DNA of 10,448 nt from an uncultured Haemophilus sp. (GCF_905207935.1 NZ_CAJLNI010000065.1:1-10448), one strand, 5' to 3'. Positions 1-6,824 are shown, numbered from the stretch's first letter. A program made the numbers and translations. Notes: generated by a model from the sequence alone, not told the origin.

Positions 1-752
1 TCTTGTAAATCAAGTGCGACTTCTTGCAAACCTTCATTACCATTTGCCGGATCAAGTTGGTAAGTTTTCTTATCCCCACCTTTCAGATTACCCGCAGAAC
101 CGACTGCATCACGGAATGGACCATAATAATTAGACGCATATTTCGCTGAGTACGCCATAATTTGCGTGTTGATATGGCCATTCTCTTCCAATGCCTGACG
201 AATACGACCAATACGTCCATCCATCATATCACTCGGAGCCACAATATCAGCACCTGCTTCAGCGTGTGAAACAGCCTGTTTAATCAGGATATCTGTTGTG
301 ATATCGTTTAAGACATAGCCTTCTTCATCAATGATCCCGTCTTGTCCGTGTAGTGTATAAGGATCAAGTGCGACATCGGTTAATACACCTAATTCTGGAT
401 AAGCGGCTTTCAATGCTCTCACTGCACGCTGTACCAAACCATTCGGGTTAAATGCCTCATCCGCCATTAAAGATTTTTTATCTTGCTCAACTACAGGGAA
501 TAATGAAATCACTGGCACGCCGTATTTCACTAAAAGGCCTGCTTCGATTAATAACTGATCGATCGTTAAACGTTCAACTTTAGGCATAGAAGGAACTGGT
601 TCACGATGATTTTCACCTTCAATGATAAATACCGGATAAATTAAATCATTCGCGGTTAAAGTATTTTCTGCCACTAAACGGCGACTAAAATCATGTTTAC
701 GTAAACGACGAAGACGACGGGTTGGAAAACCGCCTAAAATTTGTTGAGTCAT
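1..752 (-). CDS. hemB: 5-aminolevulinate dehydratase (porphobilinogen synthase), partial
   Basis: Cytosolic haem-pathway enzyme that condenses two 5-aminolevulinate molecules into porphobilinogen. The gene runs off the left edge: 250 codons are present out of a usual 325-335 or so. I translated it from an ATG at 752, with AGGAA 8 nt upstream. Residues 126 onward read DVALDPYTLHGQDG. This is the aspartate-rich metal motif of magnesium-type enzymes such as that of Pseudomonas, not the cysteine-rich zinc motif of E. coli HemB. The first active-site lysine is about residue 204, in AYSAKYAS. The Schiff-base lysine of the family's VMVKPG motif should lie just past the edge and cannot be checked. 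No promoter is visible in the 56-bp gap behind tatC, so expression probably depends on read-through from the tat operon. Haem synthesis capacity argues against H. influenzae as the source. Confidence 0.95.
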   Translation of the reverse strand, partial: MTQQILGGFPTRRLRRLRKHDFSRRLVAENTLTANDLIYPVFIIEGENHREPVPSMPKVERLTIDQLLIEAGLLVKYGVPVISLFPVVEQDKKSLMADEAFNPNGLVQRAVRALKAAYPELGVLTDVALDPYTLHGQDGIIDEEGYVLNDITTDILIKQAVSHAEAGADIVAPSDMMDGRIGRIRQALEENGHINTQIMAYSAKYASNYYGPFRDAVGSAGNLKGGDKKTYQLDPANGNEGLQEVALDLQ

Positions 753-783
753 AATAATATTTCCTGTTTTTATGATGTTAAAA

Positions 784-802
784 GGGCGTATCACCTACGC
801 CC
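784..802 (-). terminator. Hairpin between tatC and hemB (terminator or attenuator)
   Basis: A perfect 7-bp stem, GGGCGTA/TACGCCC, with a 5-nt loop lies just after the tatC stop. On the minus strand it is followed by TTTT and then AAC. The T run is short, so termination may be partial. It is probably where the tat transcript ends or is thinned before hemB. Confidence 0.6.
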
Positions 803-808
803 ATTTTC

Positions 809-1603
809 TTAATCTTTGTGATTCAAATCACCCTGATTTTCTACCGCACTTTCCTCATCAGTTGTCTCTTCTTCATCCTCTTTCGGTTGATAGAAACGTG
901 CAACTAACAAGCCTAATTCAAAGAGAAGACACATTGGTACAGCAAGTAAAGTTTGAGAGAACACGTCTGGTGGCGTTAAGATCATACCAACAAAGAATGC
1001 TCCCACAATAATATAAGGGCGTTTTGCCGCCAATGCTTTCGTGGTTGTGACACCTGTCCAGCAAAGCAAAATAATGGCAACGGGTACTTCAAAGCACACA
1101 CCGAAAGCCAAGAATAATGCGAGTGCAAAATCAAGGTAACTGCTGATATCTGTTGCGATAGCGACCCCTTCTGGTGCAGTTTGCGTAAAGAAACTAAACA
1201 CAAAAGGGAAAACAACATAATAAGCAAACGCTACACCGCAATAGAATAAAACTGTACTGGAAAATAATAACGGATAAATTAAACGTTTTTCATGTTGATA
1301 CAGTGCTGGTGCAACAAACGCCCAAATTTGATAAAGCAAATAAGGTACAGAAATAAACACCGAAACAATCGCGGTTAATTTAATTGGCGTAAAGAAAGGC
1401 GTTTGGATATTAGTCGCAATCATGGTCGCGCCCTTTGGCATCACTGCTGTTAAAGGTGCGGCGACAAAATGATAAATATCATTAGAAAAATAAACCAACG
1501 CCACAAAAACCACTAAAATACAAATTACACAACGTAATAAGCGGTTTCTGAGTTCAACAAGATGGGTAATTAACGGTTGGGAATCGTCCGTCATATTGCT
1601 CAT
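809..1603 (-). CDS. tatC: Sec-independent protein translocase subunit TatC
   Basis: Polytopic inner-membrane core of the twin-arginine translocase; with TatB it recognises RR signal peptides of folded substrates. The 264 residues are close to E. coli TatC in length (258). Landmarks are the N-terminal PLITHLVELRNRLL (residues 10-23), SPxFFTPIKL-like TPFFTPIKL (68-76), the TAPEGV loop and the LTPPDVFSQ motif, with about six hydrophobic segments. The C-terminal tail (about 25 residues) is rich in Glu and Asp and ends in the cytoplasm. The ATG at 1603 lies 9 nt after the tatB stop, with only a weak GAG-type ribosome site. A second ATG three codons in is possible. Translation is probably coupled to tatB. 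An uptake signal lies in the last codons. Confidence 0.97.
   Translation of the reverse strand: MSNMTDDSQPLITHLVELRNRLLRCVICILVVFVALVYFSNDIYHFVAAPLTAVMPKGATMIATNIQTPFFTPIKLTAIVSVFISVPYLLYQIWAFVAPALYQHEKRLIYPLLFSSTVLFYCGVAFAYYVVFPFVFSFFTQTAPEGVAIATDISSYLDFALALFLAFGVCFEVPVAIILLCWTGVTTTKALAAKRPYIIVGAFFVGMILTPPDVFSQTLLAVPMCLLFELGLLVARFYQPKEDEEETTDEESAVENQGDLNHKD
843..851 (-). repeat. DNA uptake signal sequence (USS)
   Basis: Exact 9-bp H. influenzae-type uptake core (ACCGCACTT on the plus strand) inside the 3' end of tatC, in the acidic tail, where coding constraint is weak. Confidence 0.85.
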
Positions 1604-1612
1604 AATTATTCT

Positions 1613-2215
1613 CTAGGACTTCGCTTCAGATTTGGGTGCTGGCTGTAGCTCCACATCATCCGGCGAATAGTAATCGGATAAACGCTCAGTTAATTCAGCT
1701 TGTTCATGAGGTTCAAGTGCGGTCAAATCCACTTCTGTTTTTTCAGATTCCAAAACCTCAGCGGTTTCATTCTCTGTATGTTCTGTAGATGCGGTTTTAA
1801 CTGTTTTTTCTGCTTCTTGTGAGTTTACCTCAAGTTTTTCCGCAGAATCAGGCGGATTTTCAGCTGCACTTTTAATTTCTTTAATTTGCTCTTCCACCGT
1901 TGTGCCTGCTGCAGCCGCTTTTTCTTCTAGCTCTGCACGCATTTTTTGGGCTTGCTCTTTCAGCTCTTCAACGGTTTTACTTAAATCTGGGGAAAGCTGT
2001 TTAAGATTAAGTTGTTCCGCTTTCTTAATACTATCTTGCAACTCTTGCAATTTAAGCTCTTGTTTTAATTCATTTTGAACATTAGCTGCCAATCCACGGA
2101 TCGTTTTCACCCAGCCCATTACCGTGCGAATAGCCACAGGTAAACGCTTAGGGCCTAGTACTACTAAGCCCACAAGCATCAACAAAACAAGTTCGGAAAA
2201 ACCAATATCAAACAC
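1613..2215 (-). CDS. tatB: Sec-independent protein translocase subunit TatB
   Basis: Single-span membrane protein that pairs with TatC to form the Tat signal-peptide receptor. The start MFDIGFSELVLLMLVGLVVL matches the family, with the conserved Glu at residue 8 and the GPKRLP turn (21-26) after the membrane helix. An amphipathic helix and VQNELKQELKLQELQ (about 46-60) follow, as in E. coli TatB. From about residue 65 the protein is a long, highly charged, probably coiled region, giving 200 residues against 171 in E. coli. The start codon is GTG, two bases after the tatA stop, with CAGG 7 nt upstream inside the tatA 3' end. This arrangement points to translational coupling. Confidence 0.96.
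   Translation of the reverse strand: MFDIGFSELVLLMLVGLVVLGPKRLPVAIRTVMGWVKTIRGLAANVQNELKQELKLQELQDSIKKAEQLNLKQLSPDLSKTVEELKEQAQKMRAELEEKAAAAGTTVEEQIKEIKSAAENPPDSAEKLEVNSQEAEKTVKTASTEHTENETAEVLESEKTEVDLTALEPHEQAELTERLSDYYSPDDVELQPAPKSEAKS
1715..1723 (+). repeat. DNA uptake signal sequence (USS)
   Basis: Exact AAGTGCGGT core inside the variable C-terminal coding part of tatB. Confidence 0.85.
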
Positions 2216-2217
2216 GG

Positions 2218-2448
2218 TTATGCCTGTTCTTTATCTTTTACAGTTTCAGTTTTTTCAGCGGTGTTTGTACCGTCTTTAATTTGAGTAAATTCCGCATCTT
2301 TTTTCGGCTCGTCATCAGACATCGCTTTTTTAAAGCCTTTTACTGCTGCGCCAAGATCAGAGCCCGCATTGCGTAATTTTTTTGTACCGAATACTAATAA
2401 AATCACGACTAATAAAATAATCATTTGTGCTGGGGATAAACCAAACAT
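2218..2448 (-). CDS. tatA: Sec-independent protein translocase subunit TatA
   Basis: Pore-forming or membrane-weakening subunit of the Tat translocase, recruited to TatBC once substrate is bound. The 76 residues show one membrane helix (about 8-20), the FGTKKLR hinge (20-26), then the amphipathic helix GSDLGAAVKGFKKAMSDDEP (29-48), nearly identical to E. coli TatA, and a short polar tail. The ATG at 2448 has CGGAG 7 nt upstream. It is the first gene of tatABC and sits behind a near-consensus promoter. No tatD follows tatC here, unlike in E. coli. Confidence 0.97.
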   Translation of the reverse strand: MFGLSPAQMIILLVVILLVFGTKKLRNAGSDLGAAVKGFKKAMSDDEPKKDAEFTQIKDGTNTAEKTETVKDKEQA

Positions 2449-2488
2449 AGAAAAACTCCGTTAGAATTAAATTGAAAATTTGGGCTTG

Positions 2489-2517
2489 AATATACTCTTT
2501 TTATGCATTTGTCTCAA
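2489..2517 (-). promoter_or_regulatory. Sigma-70 promoter of the tatABC operon
   Basis: On the minus strand a -35 TTGAGA (2517-2512) is separated by exactly 17 bp from a -10 TATATT (2494-2489). This places transcription start about 35 nt before the tatA ATG. The spacing is ideal and no closer gene competes for it. Confidence 0.7.
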
Positions 2518-2529
2518 GAGGTAATTTTA

Positions 2530-2570
2530 AAAGTGCGGTCAAAAATTTAGAGGATTTTCAACCGCACTTT
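2530..2570 (-). terminator. Intrinsic terminator made of two inverted USS cores (copy 1)
   Basis: AAAGTGCGGT (2530-2539) pairs perfectly over 10 bp with ACCGCACTTT (2561-2570), and an A-run/T-run extends the stem inward. On the minus strand the stem ends in a T run, 44 nt after the stop of the shorter transporter gene. Both arms are exact uptake signals (2531-2539 plus, 2561-2569 minus). The plus-strand arm also fits the flanking AT pattern of the extended USS consensus. It insulates the tat promoter from the transporter genes. Confidence 0.85.
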
Positions 2571-2597
2571 CGTCTTATTATTCAGCCAGTTCTGTTT
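2531..2597. repeat. 67-bp direct repeat, copy 1 (pair of 4551-4617)
   Basis: Identical at 65 of 67 positions to 4551-4617, at a constant offset of 2020 bp; the differences are at 2540 and 2571. It contains the inverted-USS terminator and codons for TELAE plus a stop. At this copy those codons lie beyond the transporter's stop codon. It marks a tandem duplication of one transporter gene together with its terminator. Confidence 0.95.
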
Positions 2598-2613
2598 ACT
2601 CATGAAACAGAAA
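2578..2613 (-). pseudogene. Relic of the ancestral C-terminal codons of the shorter BCCT gene
   Basis: Read in frame past the TAA at 2616-2614, the sequence gives F L F H E, a TAA (2598-2596), then T E L A E and a final TAA (2580-2578). It aligns codon for codon with the tail of the upstream paralogue, which ends in HEQTELAE at 4598. The second stop corresponds to a CAA codon there (CAA to TAA). These 12 codons are therefore dead coding sequence left by an early stop, not designed spacer. Confidence 0.85.
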
Positions 2614-4533
2614 TTATGAAATAACAAAATCCAGTTCTCTCATGTATCGCTCATAACATTGCAAGATGTCCACGATCAAATCCTCTTCCTTTGTGATATT
2701 CAAAGGATAGCCTTCCAATTGCATATTTGTTGAAACCATTAATGCATGATGAACTTGTGCTGTTTCAGGCTCAGCCCTCTCAAACAAGGTAATTTGGTAA
2801 AAAAAATCTTCTGCTAATCCATTTTCAATAGAAAGAACCAGTTGATTATTATCACGACCAAAATGTTTCTGTAAGGTCACATTTAAACCATAGGTACCAA
2901 TGAGTAGCTGGCGCAACTCTCTCATTGCCAAAAGCGCCGTTGTTTTTAAATGTAAAATGGCATCATCTCGCTTAGGTTCAATCACTAACTGTCTTAAACG
3001 ACTACGCCAGTTTGCACCTGTCCACAAATCTGAAACCTCTGTGGAATAATATTGACGTTCAAATCGTAAGCCCTTCAACAAACTCCATGCCATCACAGAC
3101 ATCAACAGAGCAAAGGGTAAAGAGAAAAACAACATCGTTGATTGTAGTATTTCAATACCGCCAAAAAGATAAAGAACAAATGTAACTGCTGACAATAAAC
3201 CACCCCAAAACATAGATTGCCAACGAGGTGAAACCTGGCTTTTGTCTTCAATTGCGATATTATTAAGCGTATAAATACCAAAGTTAATGGTGACGATAAA
3301 AAAGAGTGTGATAATAAATAAAGCTAACGTTTTAGTTAAACCGGAATAGGGTAAATAACTCAAAAAATCAAAAAGAAGTGATCCCACATTATTTACAGCT
3401 TGACCTAATGCCCCCTTAGCAAGATGTTCATTAACCCAAATGGCCCCATTTCCAAATACTGTGAACCATAAAACAAAGAATAAACTTGGCACCATCAATA
3501 CGCCGAAAATAAACTCCCGCAAAGTTCGTCCGCGAGAAATCCGTGCGATAAAAATCCCAAAGCCTGGCGCCCATGAAAACCACCATGCCCAGTAAAAAAC
3601 CGTCCAATCCATAAACCAATCTAGATGTTCTACATCATAGGCATAAGCCTTGAAGCCGACTCTAATTAAACCGCTTAAGTAGGTGCCAATATTTTCTGTA
3701 AACGCAGAAATTAAATATATCGTCGGACCGAATAGCAAAACCAGTAGCATAAAGAGAAATGTGACGCCTAGATTAAGCTCACTAAGAATACGGAACCCGT
3801 TGGCAATCCCTTGCAGTGAAATTAAGATAGCAATGATAAAAACACTCACTAAAATAAGGGGAACCAAATACGGTGAGTTATCCAATAAATGCATTGAATG
3901 GAACGCTGCCGCCAACCGAATTGCACTGTAACCTAAGGTTGCGACCACGCCAAATAAGGTAGTGCAAATTCCGAGAATATCAATGATATCCCCGACTCTT
4001 CCATTAATCTTTTCTTTCAGTAAGGGATAAAAACAAGAACGTAAAGAAAACGGTAATTTATAGCGAAATCCGAAGTAAGCAATCGTAAGTGCGATTAATC
4101 CATAAATAGCCCAAGCACTGATACTCCAATGAAAAATACTAAAAAATAATGCCGTTCGAACTTTCTCATATTCACCTATTGGTGAAAGAAAATGTGAAAG
4201 CGGTTCAGCAACACCGAGAAAAACAATGCCAATACCAATTCCAGAGGTAAAAAGTAACGCAATCCAAGAGCCTAATTTAAACTCTGGTTCTTCCTCATCA
4301 CTCCCGAGTTTAATATCGCCGTATCGTCCTAACGCCAAGAAAAGTAAAAAGAACAGAAAAAATGCACTCAGTAAAATATAAAACCAGCTAAATTGAGAGA
4401 AAATAAATGCTTTCGCCGCAGCAAGATAAGATATCGTTTGCTGCGTATCAAATAAAAGGGCTGCAATAATAGCTAAGCTAAAACCTAAACTGCCCCAAAT
4501 AACATTTGCTTTGAAAGTATTTTGTATCTTCAT
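2614..4533 (-). CDS. BCCT-family transporter paralogue with an altered ion-site motif
   Basis: Inner-membrane carrier of the betaine/choline/carnitine family, 639 residues with about 12 membrane segments and a cytoplasmic C-terminal domain of the BetT kind. The family signature DWTVFYWAWW (309-318) is followed by FSWAPGFGIFIARISRGR. Aromatic-box positions are kept: W136, W141 and Y144 in FHWSISAWAIY, then W318 and W321. The glycine-rich segment is TSGIGIG (96-102), with Gly where E. coli BetT has Asp. Two departures stand out. VTINFG (414-419) replaces the near-invariant TSADSG, and Gly follows the WAP where Phe is usual. It ends 13 codons earlier than its neighbour. The ATG at 4533 has no clear ribosome binding site and lies 16 nt past a terminator. 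Substrate is unknown; a quaternary ammonium compound is likely, and sodium dependence is doubtful. Confidence 0.9.
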   Translation of the reverse strand: MKIQNTFKANVIWGSLGFSLAIIAALLFDTQQTISYLAAAKAFIFSQFSWFYILLSAFFLFFLLFLALGRYGDIKLGSDEEEPEFKLGSWIALLFTSGIGIGIVFLGVAEPLSHFLSPIGEYEKVRTALFFSIFHWSISAWAIYGLIALTIAYFGFRYKLPFSLRSCFYPLLKEKINGRVGDIIDILGICTTLFGVVATLGYSAIRLAAAFHSMHLLDNSPYLVPLILVSVFIIAILISLQGIANGFRILSELNLGVTFLFMLLVLLFGPTIYLISAFTENIGTYLSGLIRVGFKAYAYDVEHLDWFMDWTVFYWAWWFSWAPGFGIFIARISRGRTLREFIFGVLMVPSLFFVLWFTVFGNGAIWVNEHLAKGALGQAVNNVGSLLFDFLSYLPYSGLTKTLALFIITLFFIVTINFGIYTLNNIAIEDKSQVSPRWQSMFWGGLLSAVTFVLYLFGGIEILQSTMLFFSLPFALLMSVMAWSLLKGLRFERQYYSTEVSDLWTGANWRSRLRQLVIEPKRDDAILHLKTTALLAMRELRQLLIGTYGLNVTLQKHFGRDNNQLVLSIENGLAEDFFYQITLFERAEPETAQVHHALMVSTNMQLEGYPLNITKEEDLIVDILQCYERYMRELDFVIS

Positions 4534-4549
4534 ATTTGTTTTAAGATAA

Positions 4550-4590
4550 AAAGTGCGGTTAAAAATTTAGAGGATTTTCAACCGCACTTT
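4550..4590 (-). terminator. Intrinsic terminator made of two inverted USS cores (copy 2)
   Basis: AAAGTGCGGTT (4550-4560) pairs over 11 bp with AACCGCACTTT (4580-4590), with an inner A-run/T-run extension. On the minus strand the stem ends in TTTTT, 8 nt after the stop of the longer transporter gene and 16 nt before the ATG of the next one. Both arms are exact uptake signals (4551-4559 plus, 4581-4589 minus). Confidence 0.85.
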
Positions 4591-4617
4591 AGTCTTATTA
4601 TTCAGCCAGTTCTGTTT
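4551..4617. repeat. 67-bp direct repeat, copy 2 (pair of 2531-2597)
   Basis: Same module as at 2531-2597, with two differences. Here the TELAE codons are the live C terminus of the longer transporter gene, and the terminator follows directly. The sequence left of the repeat is the 5' region of the second paralogue, as expected for head-to-tail duplication. Confidence 0.95.
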
Positions 4618-6625
4618 GTTCGTGTGCCATCAATTCTTGACCCACATCATCTAACAAACTTAAGTAGCGCTCATAATGTTTCAACATATCGGCAATCAAT
4701 TCATCTTGATCCATATATTGCACATCATAACCCACTCGACCATCAAAGAAATAGGTGTATGGCTCATAGGTCATACTATGTTGGATATGTGGCAAGTTAT
4801 CATCATTAATTAATTGCTCTGACACCTCACGACCAATAGATTTCACCCCATACATAAAGTCTCGCATTGATTCTTTTTGAATGACCAATTCCACTGCAGG
4901 CTCATCTTGTTCAAATAACGTGTTAATTTGCACACTCAATTCATATTTACCAATTAATTCTTGGCGTAGCTCACGCATAGCCGGTAATACCGTATGTTTA
5001 AGGAAGCGTAAAATATCTTTTTCTTGCGTTTGGTTCATCATTTGTTCTAAACGTTCTTTCCACTTATCTCCCGTCCAGAAAATACTGGTTGGATTAACTT
5101 TGGTATCAAAATATTTTTTATCCGCATTCAAGCCTTTCCATAAACTAAAACACATCAACAACATCAACATGGCGAAAGGTAACGCCACTAATAGCGTCAT
5201 TGCCTGTAGATTAGCCAAACCGCCTGATTGCATCAAAACAATGGAGACAACTGACATTAATACACCCCACATCACTGCTTGCCAACGTGGTGCAGTAAGA
5301 CTTTTATCACGTGATGCAATGTTATTTAATACATAAATACCGGAGTCTGCTGAGGTGATAAAGAATAAAGAAATCACCACCAAACTCACTAAACCCGTCA
5401 CACCAGAAAGCGGTAAATAATCTAAGAATTTAAAGAGTAACGTTTCAGGCGAGGAAATCATTTGCCCTAACGTACCTGCAGCTTCACCATCATTCAACCA
5501 AATGGCCGTATTACCAAATACGGTAAACCACAAGATGCCGAACATGCTAGGAATCACCAACACGCCAAAAATAAATTCGCGAATGGTACGTCCTCTCGAG
5601 ATACGCGCAATAAATAAACCGACAAATGGTGCCCAAGAACACCACCATGCCCAATACAGAATTGTCCAACCGCTAAACCAGCCAGTATGTTCTTGTTCAT
5701 AAACATAGGTTTTGAAGCTTAATTGGACTAAGTTGCTGAGATAAGTTCCGATATTGTCGCTAAAAGCGGATAATAAATAAAGTGTTGGCCCCGCCACTAA
5801 GACGAAAATCAACAAACAGAAAGCTAATGTTAAATTCAGCTCACTTAAGATTTTTACCCCTTTCCCTACACCGGAAATCGCGGAAAATATCGCTAAACTC
5901 ATTACCACGGCAATTACGACAACTTGCAAGCTGAAGCTATTTTCGCTAATCCAGCCTAATTGATGTAAGCCTGCACCCAATTGTGATGCACCAAAACCTA
6001 ATGTTGTGATAACACCAAATAAGGTGGCAAGTAACGCCATAATGTCGATAAGATCGCCTAACTTGCCATTAATACGCTCTTTCAATAACGGATAGAAACA
6101 AGAACGTAATGCCAAAGGTAATTTGTAACGGAATCCAAAGTAAGCCAATGCCAACGCAATCGTGCCATACACCGCCCAGGCATGAATTCCCCAGTGGAAT
6201 AAGGTGTGTAACAAGGCTTCTTGTTGCTTATGCTCTGCGCTGCCTGTGGTAATATCAGATAAGTAATGCGTCAATGGTTCTGCTACACCAAAGAACATCA
6301 ACCCTACCCCCATACCGGCAGCAAATAACATCGCCAACCAAGACAGAAAACCAAATTCAGGCTCTTCTTCATCATTGCCTAATTTGATATTACCTAGGCT
6401 ACTGACTGATAAAATGACTAAAAAGCCCAAAAATACTGAGAATGCTAATACGTAAAACCAACTAAAGTTGGCAAAAATGCCCGATTTAGCAGCATTTAAT
6501 AAAGTTTGTGTTTGTTCAGGTGCGATTAAAATCATCGCGACAAGCAACACCACAAAAAATAACGTTGCACCAATCACTAAAGGATTGAACGACGTTTGCT
6601 TTTCCATAAATTTAGATAAAGACAA
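4598..6625 (-). CDS. BCCT-family transporter (BetT-like), full length
   Basis: Inner-membrane carrier for quaternary ammonium compounds such as choline or glycine betaine, probably for osmoprotection or uptake of host-derived compounds. It has 675 residues, close to E. coli BetT (677), with a BetT-type cytoplasmic C-terminal domain from about 505. Motifs are AAGMGVG (102-108), the aromatic box W145, W150 and Y153 in FHWGIHAWAVY, signature GWTILYWAWW (319-328) with W331, and intact TSADSG (424-429), which in BetP includes sodium-ligating Thr and Ser. Gly108 stands where BetT has an Asp linked to choline preference, so a plain 'choline transporter' label is not secure. The start is TTG at 6625, chosen because GGGGG lies 5 nt upstream. 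The in-frame ATG at 6607 (669 residues) has no ribosome site. No betA or betB oxidation genes are nearby. Confidence 0.93.
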   Translation of the reverse strand: MSLSKFMEKQTSFNPLVIGATLFFVVLLVAMILIAPEQTQTLLNAAKSGIFANFSWFYVLAFSVFLGFLVILSVSSLGNIKLGNDEEEPEFGFLSWLAMLFAAGMGVGLMFFGVAEPLTHYLSDITTGSAEHKQQEALLHTLFHWGIHAWAVYGTIALALAYFGFRYKLPLALRSCFYPLLKERINGKLGDLIDIMALLATLFGVITTLGFGASQLGAGLHQLGWISENSFSLQVVVIAVVMSLAIFSAISGVGKGVKILSELNLTLAFCLLIFVLVAGPTLYLLSAFSDNIGTYLSNLVQLSFKTYVYEQEHTGWFSGWTILYWAWWCSWAPFVGLFIARISRGRTIREFIFGVLVIPSMFGILWFTVFGNTAIWLNDGEAAGTLGQMISSPETLLFKFLDYLPLSGVTGLVSLVVISLFFITSADSGIYVLNNIASRDKSLTAPRWQAVMWGVLMSVVSIVLMQSGGLANLQAMTLLVALPFAMLMLLMCFSLWKGLNADKKYFDTKVNPTSIFWTGDKWKERLEQMMNQTQEKDILRFLKHTVLPAMRELRQELIGKYELSVQINTLFEQDEPAVELVIQKESMRDFMYGVKSIGREVSEQLINDDNLPHIQHSMTYEPYTYFFDGRVGYDVQYMDQDELIADMLKHYERYLSLLDDVGQELMAHEQTELAE

Positions 6626-6635
6626 CGCTTCCCCC
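6626..6635 (-). promoter_or_regulatory. Ribosome binding site selecting a TTG start
   Basis: AAGGGGGAAGCG stands directly before the TTG at 6625, with 5 nt between the G run and the start. The later ATG at 6607 is more than 20 nt from it and has only AT-rich sequence in front. This favours the TTG. Confidence 0.65.
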
Positions 6636-6796
6636 TTAAAAATTAAGTGAATAAAAATAAAATCAGATTAAATAAAATAAGGCCTTAAGCCCTAAATGGT
6701 GAGATGGAACCATCGCAAATGATAGCACGGAGAAGTGCGATTTTGAAGAAAACGCTCAGTAGGATTTGAGTGGATTGTTTCCAAAAGTGCATTTAT

Positions 6797-6824
6797 GGTA
6801 TAAAAAAAATACCAATTATTTCAA
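6797..6824 (-). promoter_or_regulatory. Possible promoter of the BCCT transporter genes
   Basis: On the minus strand TTGAAA (6824-6819) is 16 bp from TATACC (6802-6797). The -35 is good and the -10 mediocre. It overlaps an inverted repeat, TGGTAT (6796-6801) and ATACCA (6809-6814), with a third TGGTAT at 6841-6846, which could be a regulator site. The leader to the TTG start would be about 165 nt. Confidence 0.35.

Noticed and set aside
361..380. AAGTGCGAC and similar near-USS strings (also at about 13, 4087, 6733)
   Set aside because: They miss one or more core bases; in hemB two of them simply encode Val-Ala-Leu.
809..1011. Small plus-strand open frames such as those opposite tatC and the transporters
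   Set aside because: They mirror well-conserved genes on the other strand, lack ribosome sites and show no protein-like pattern.
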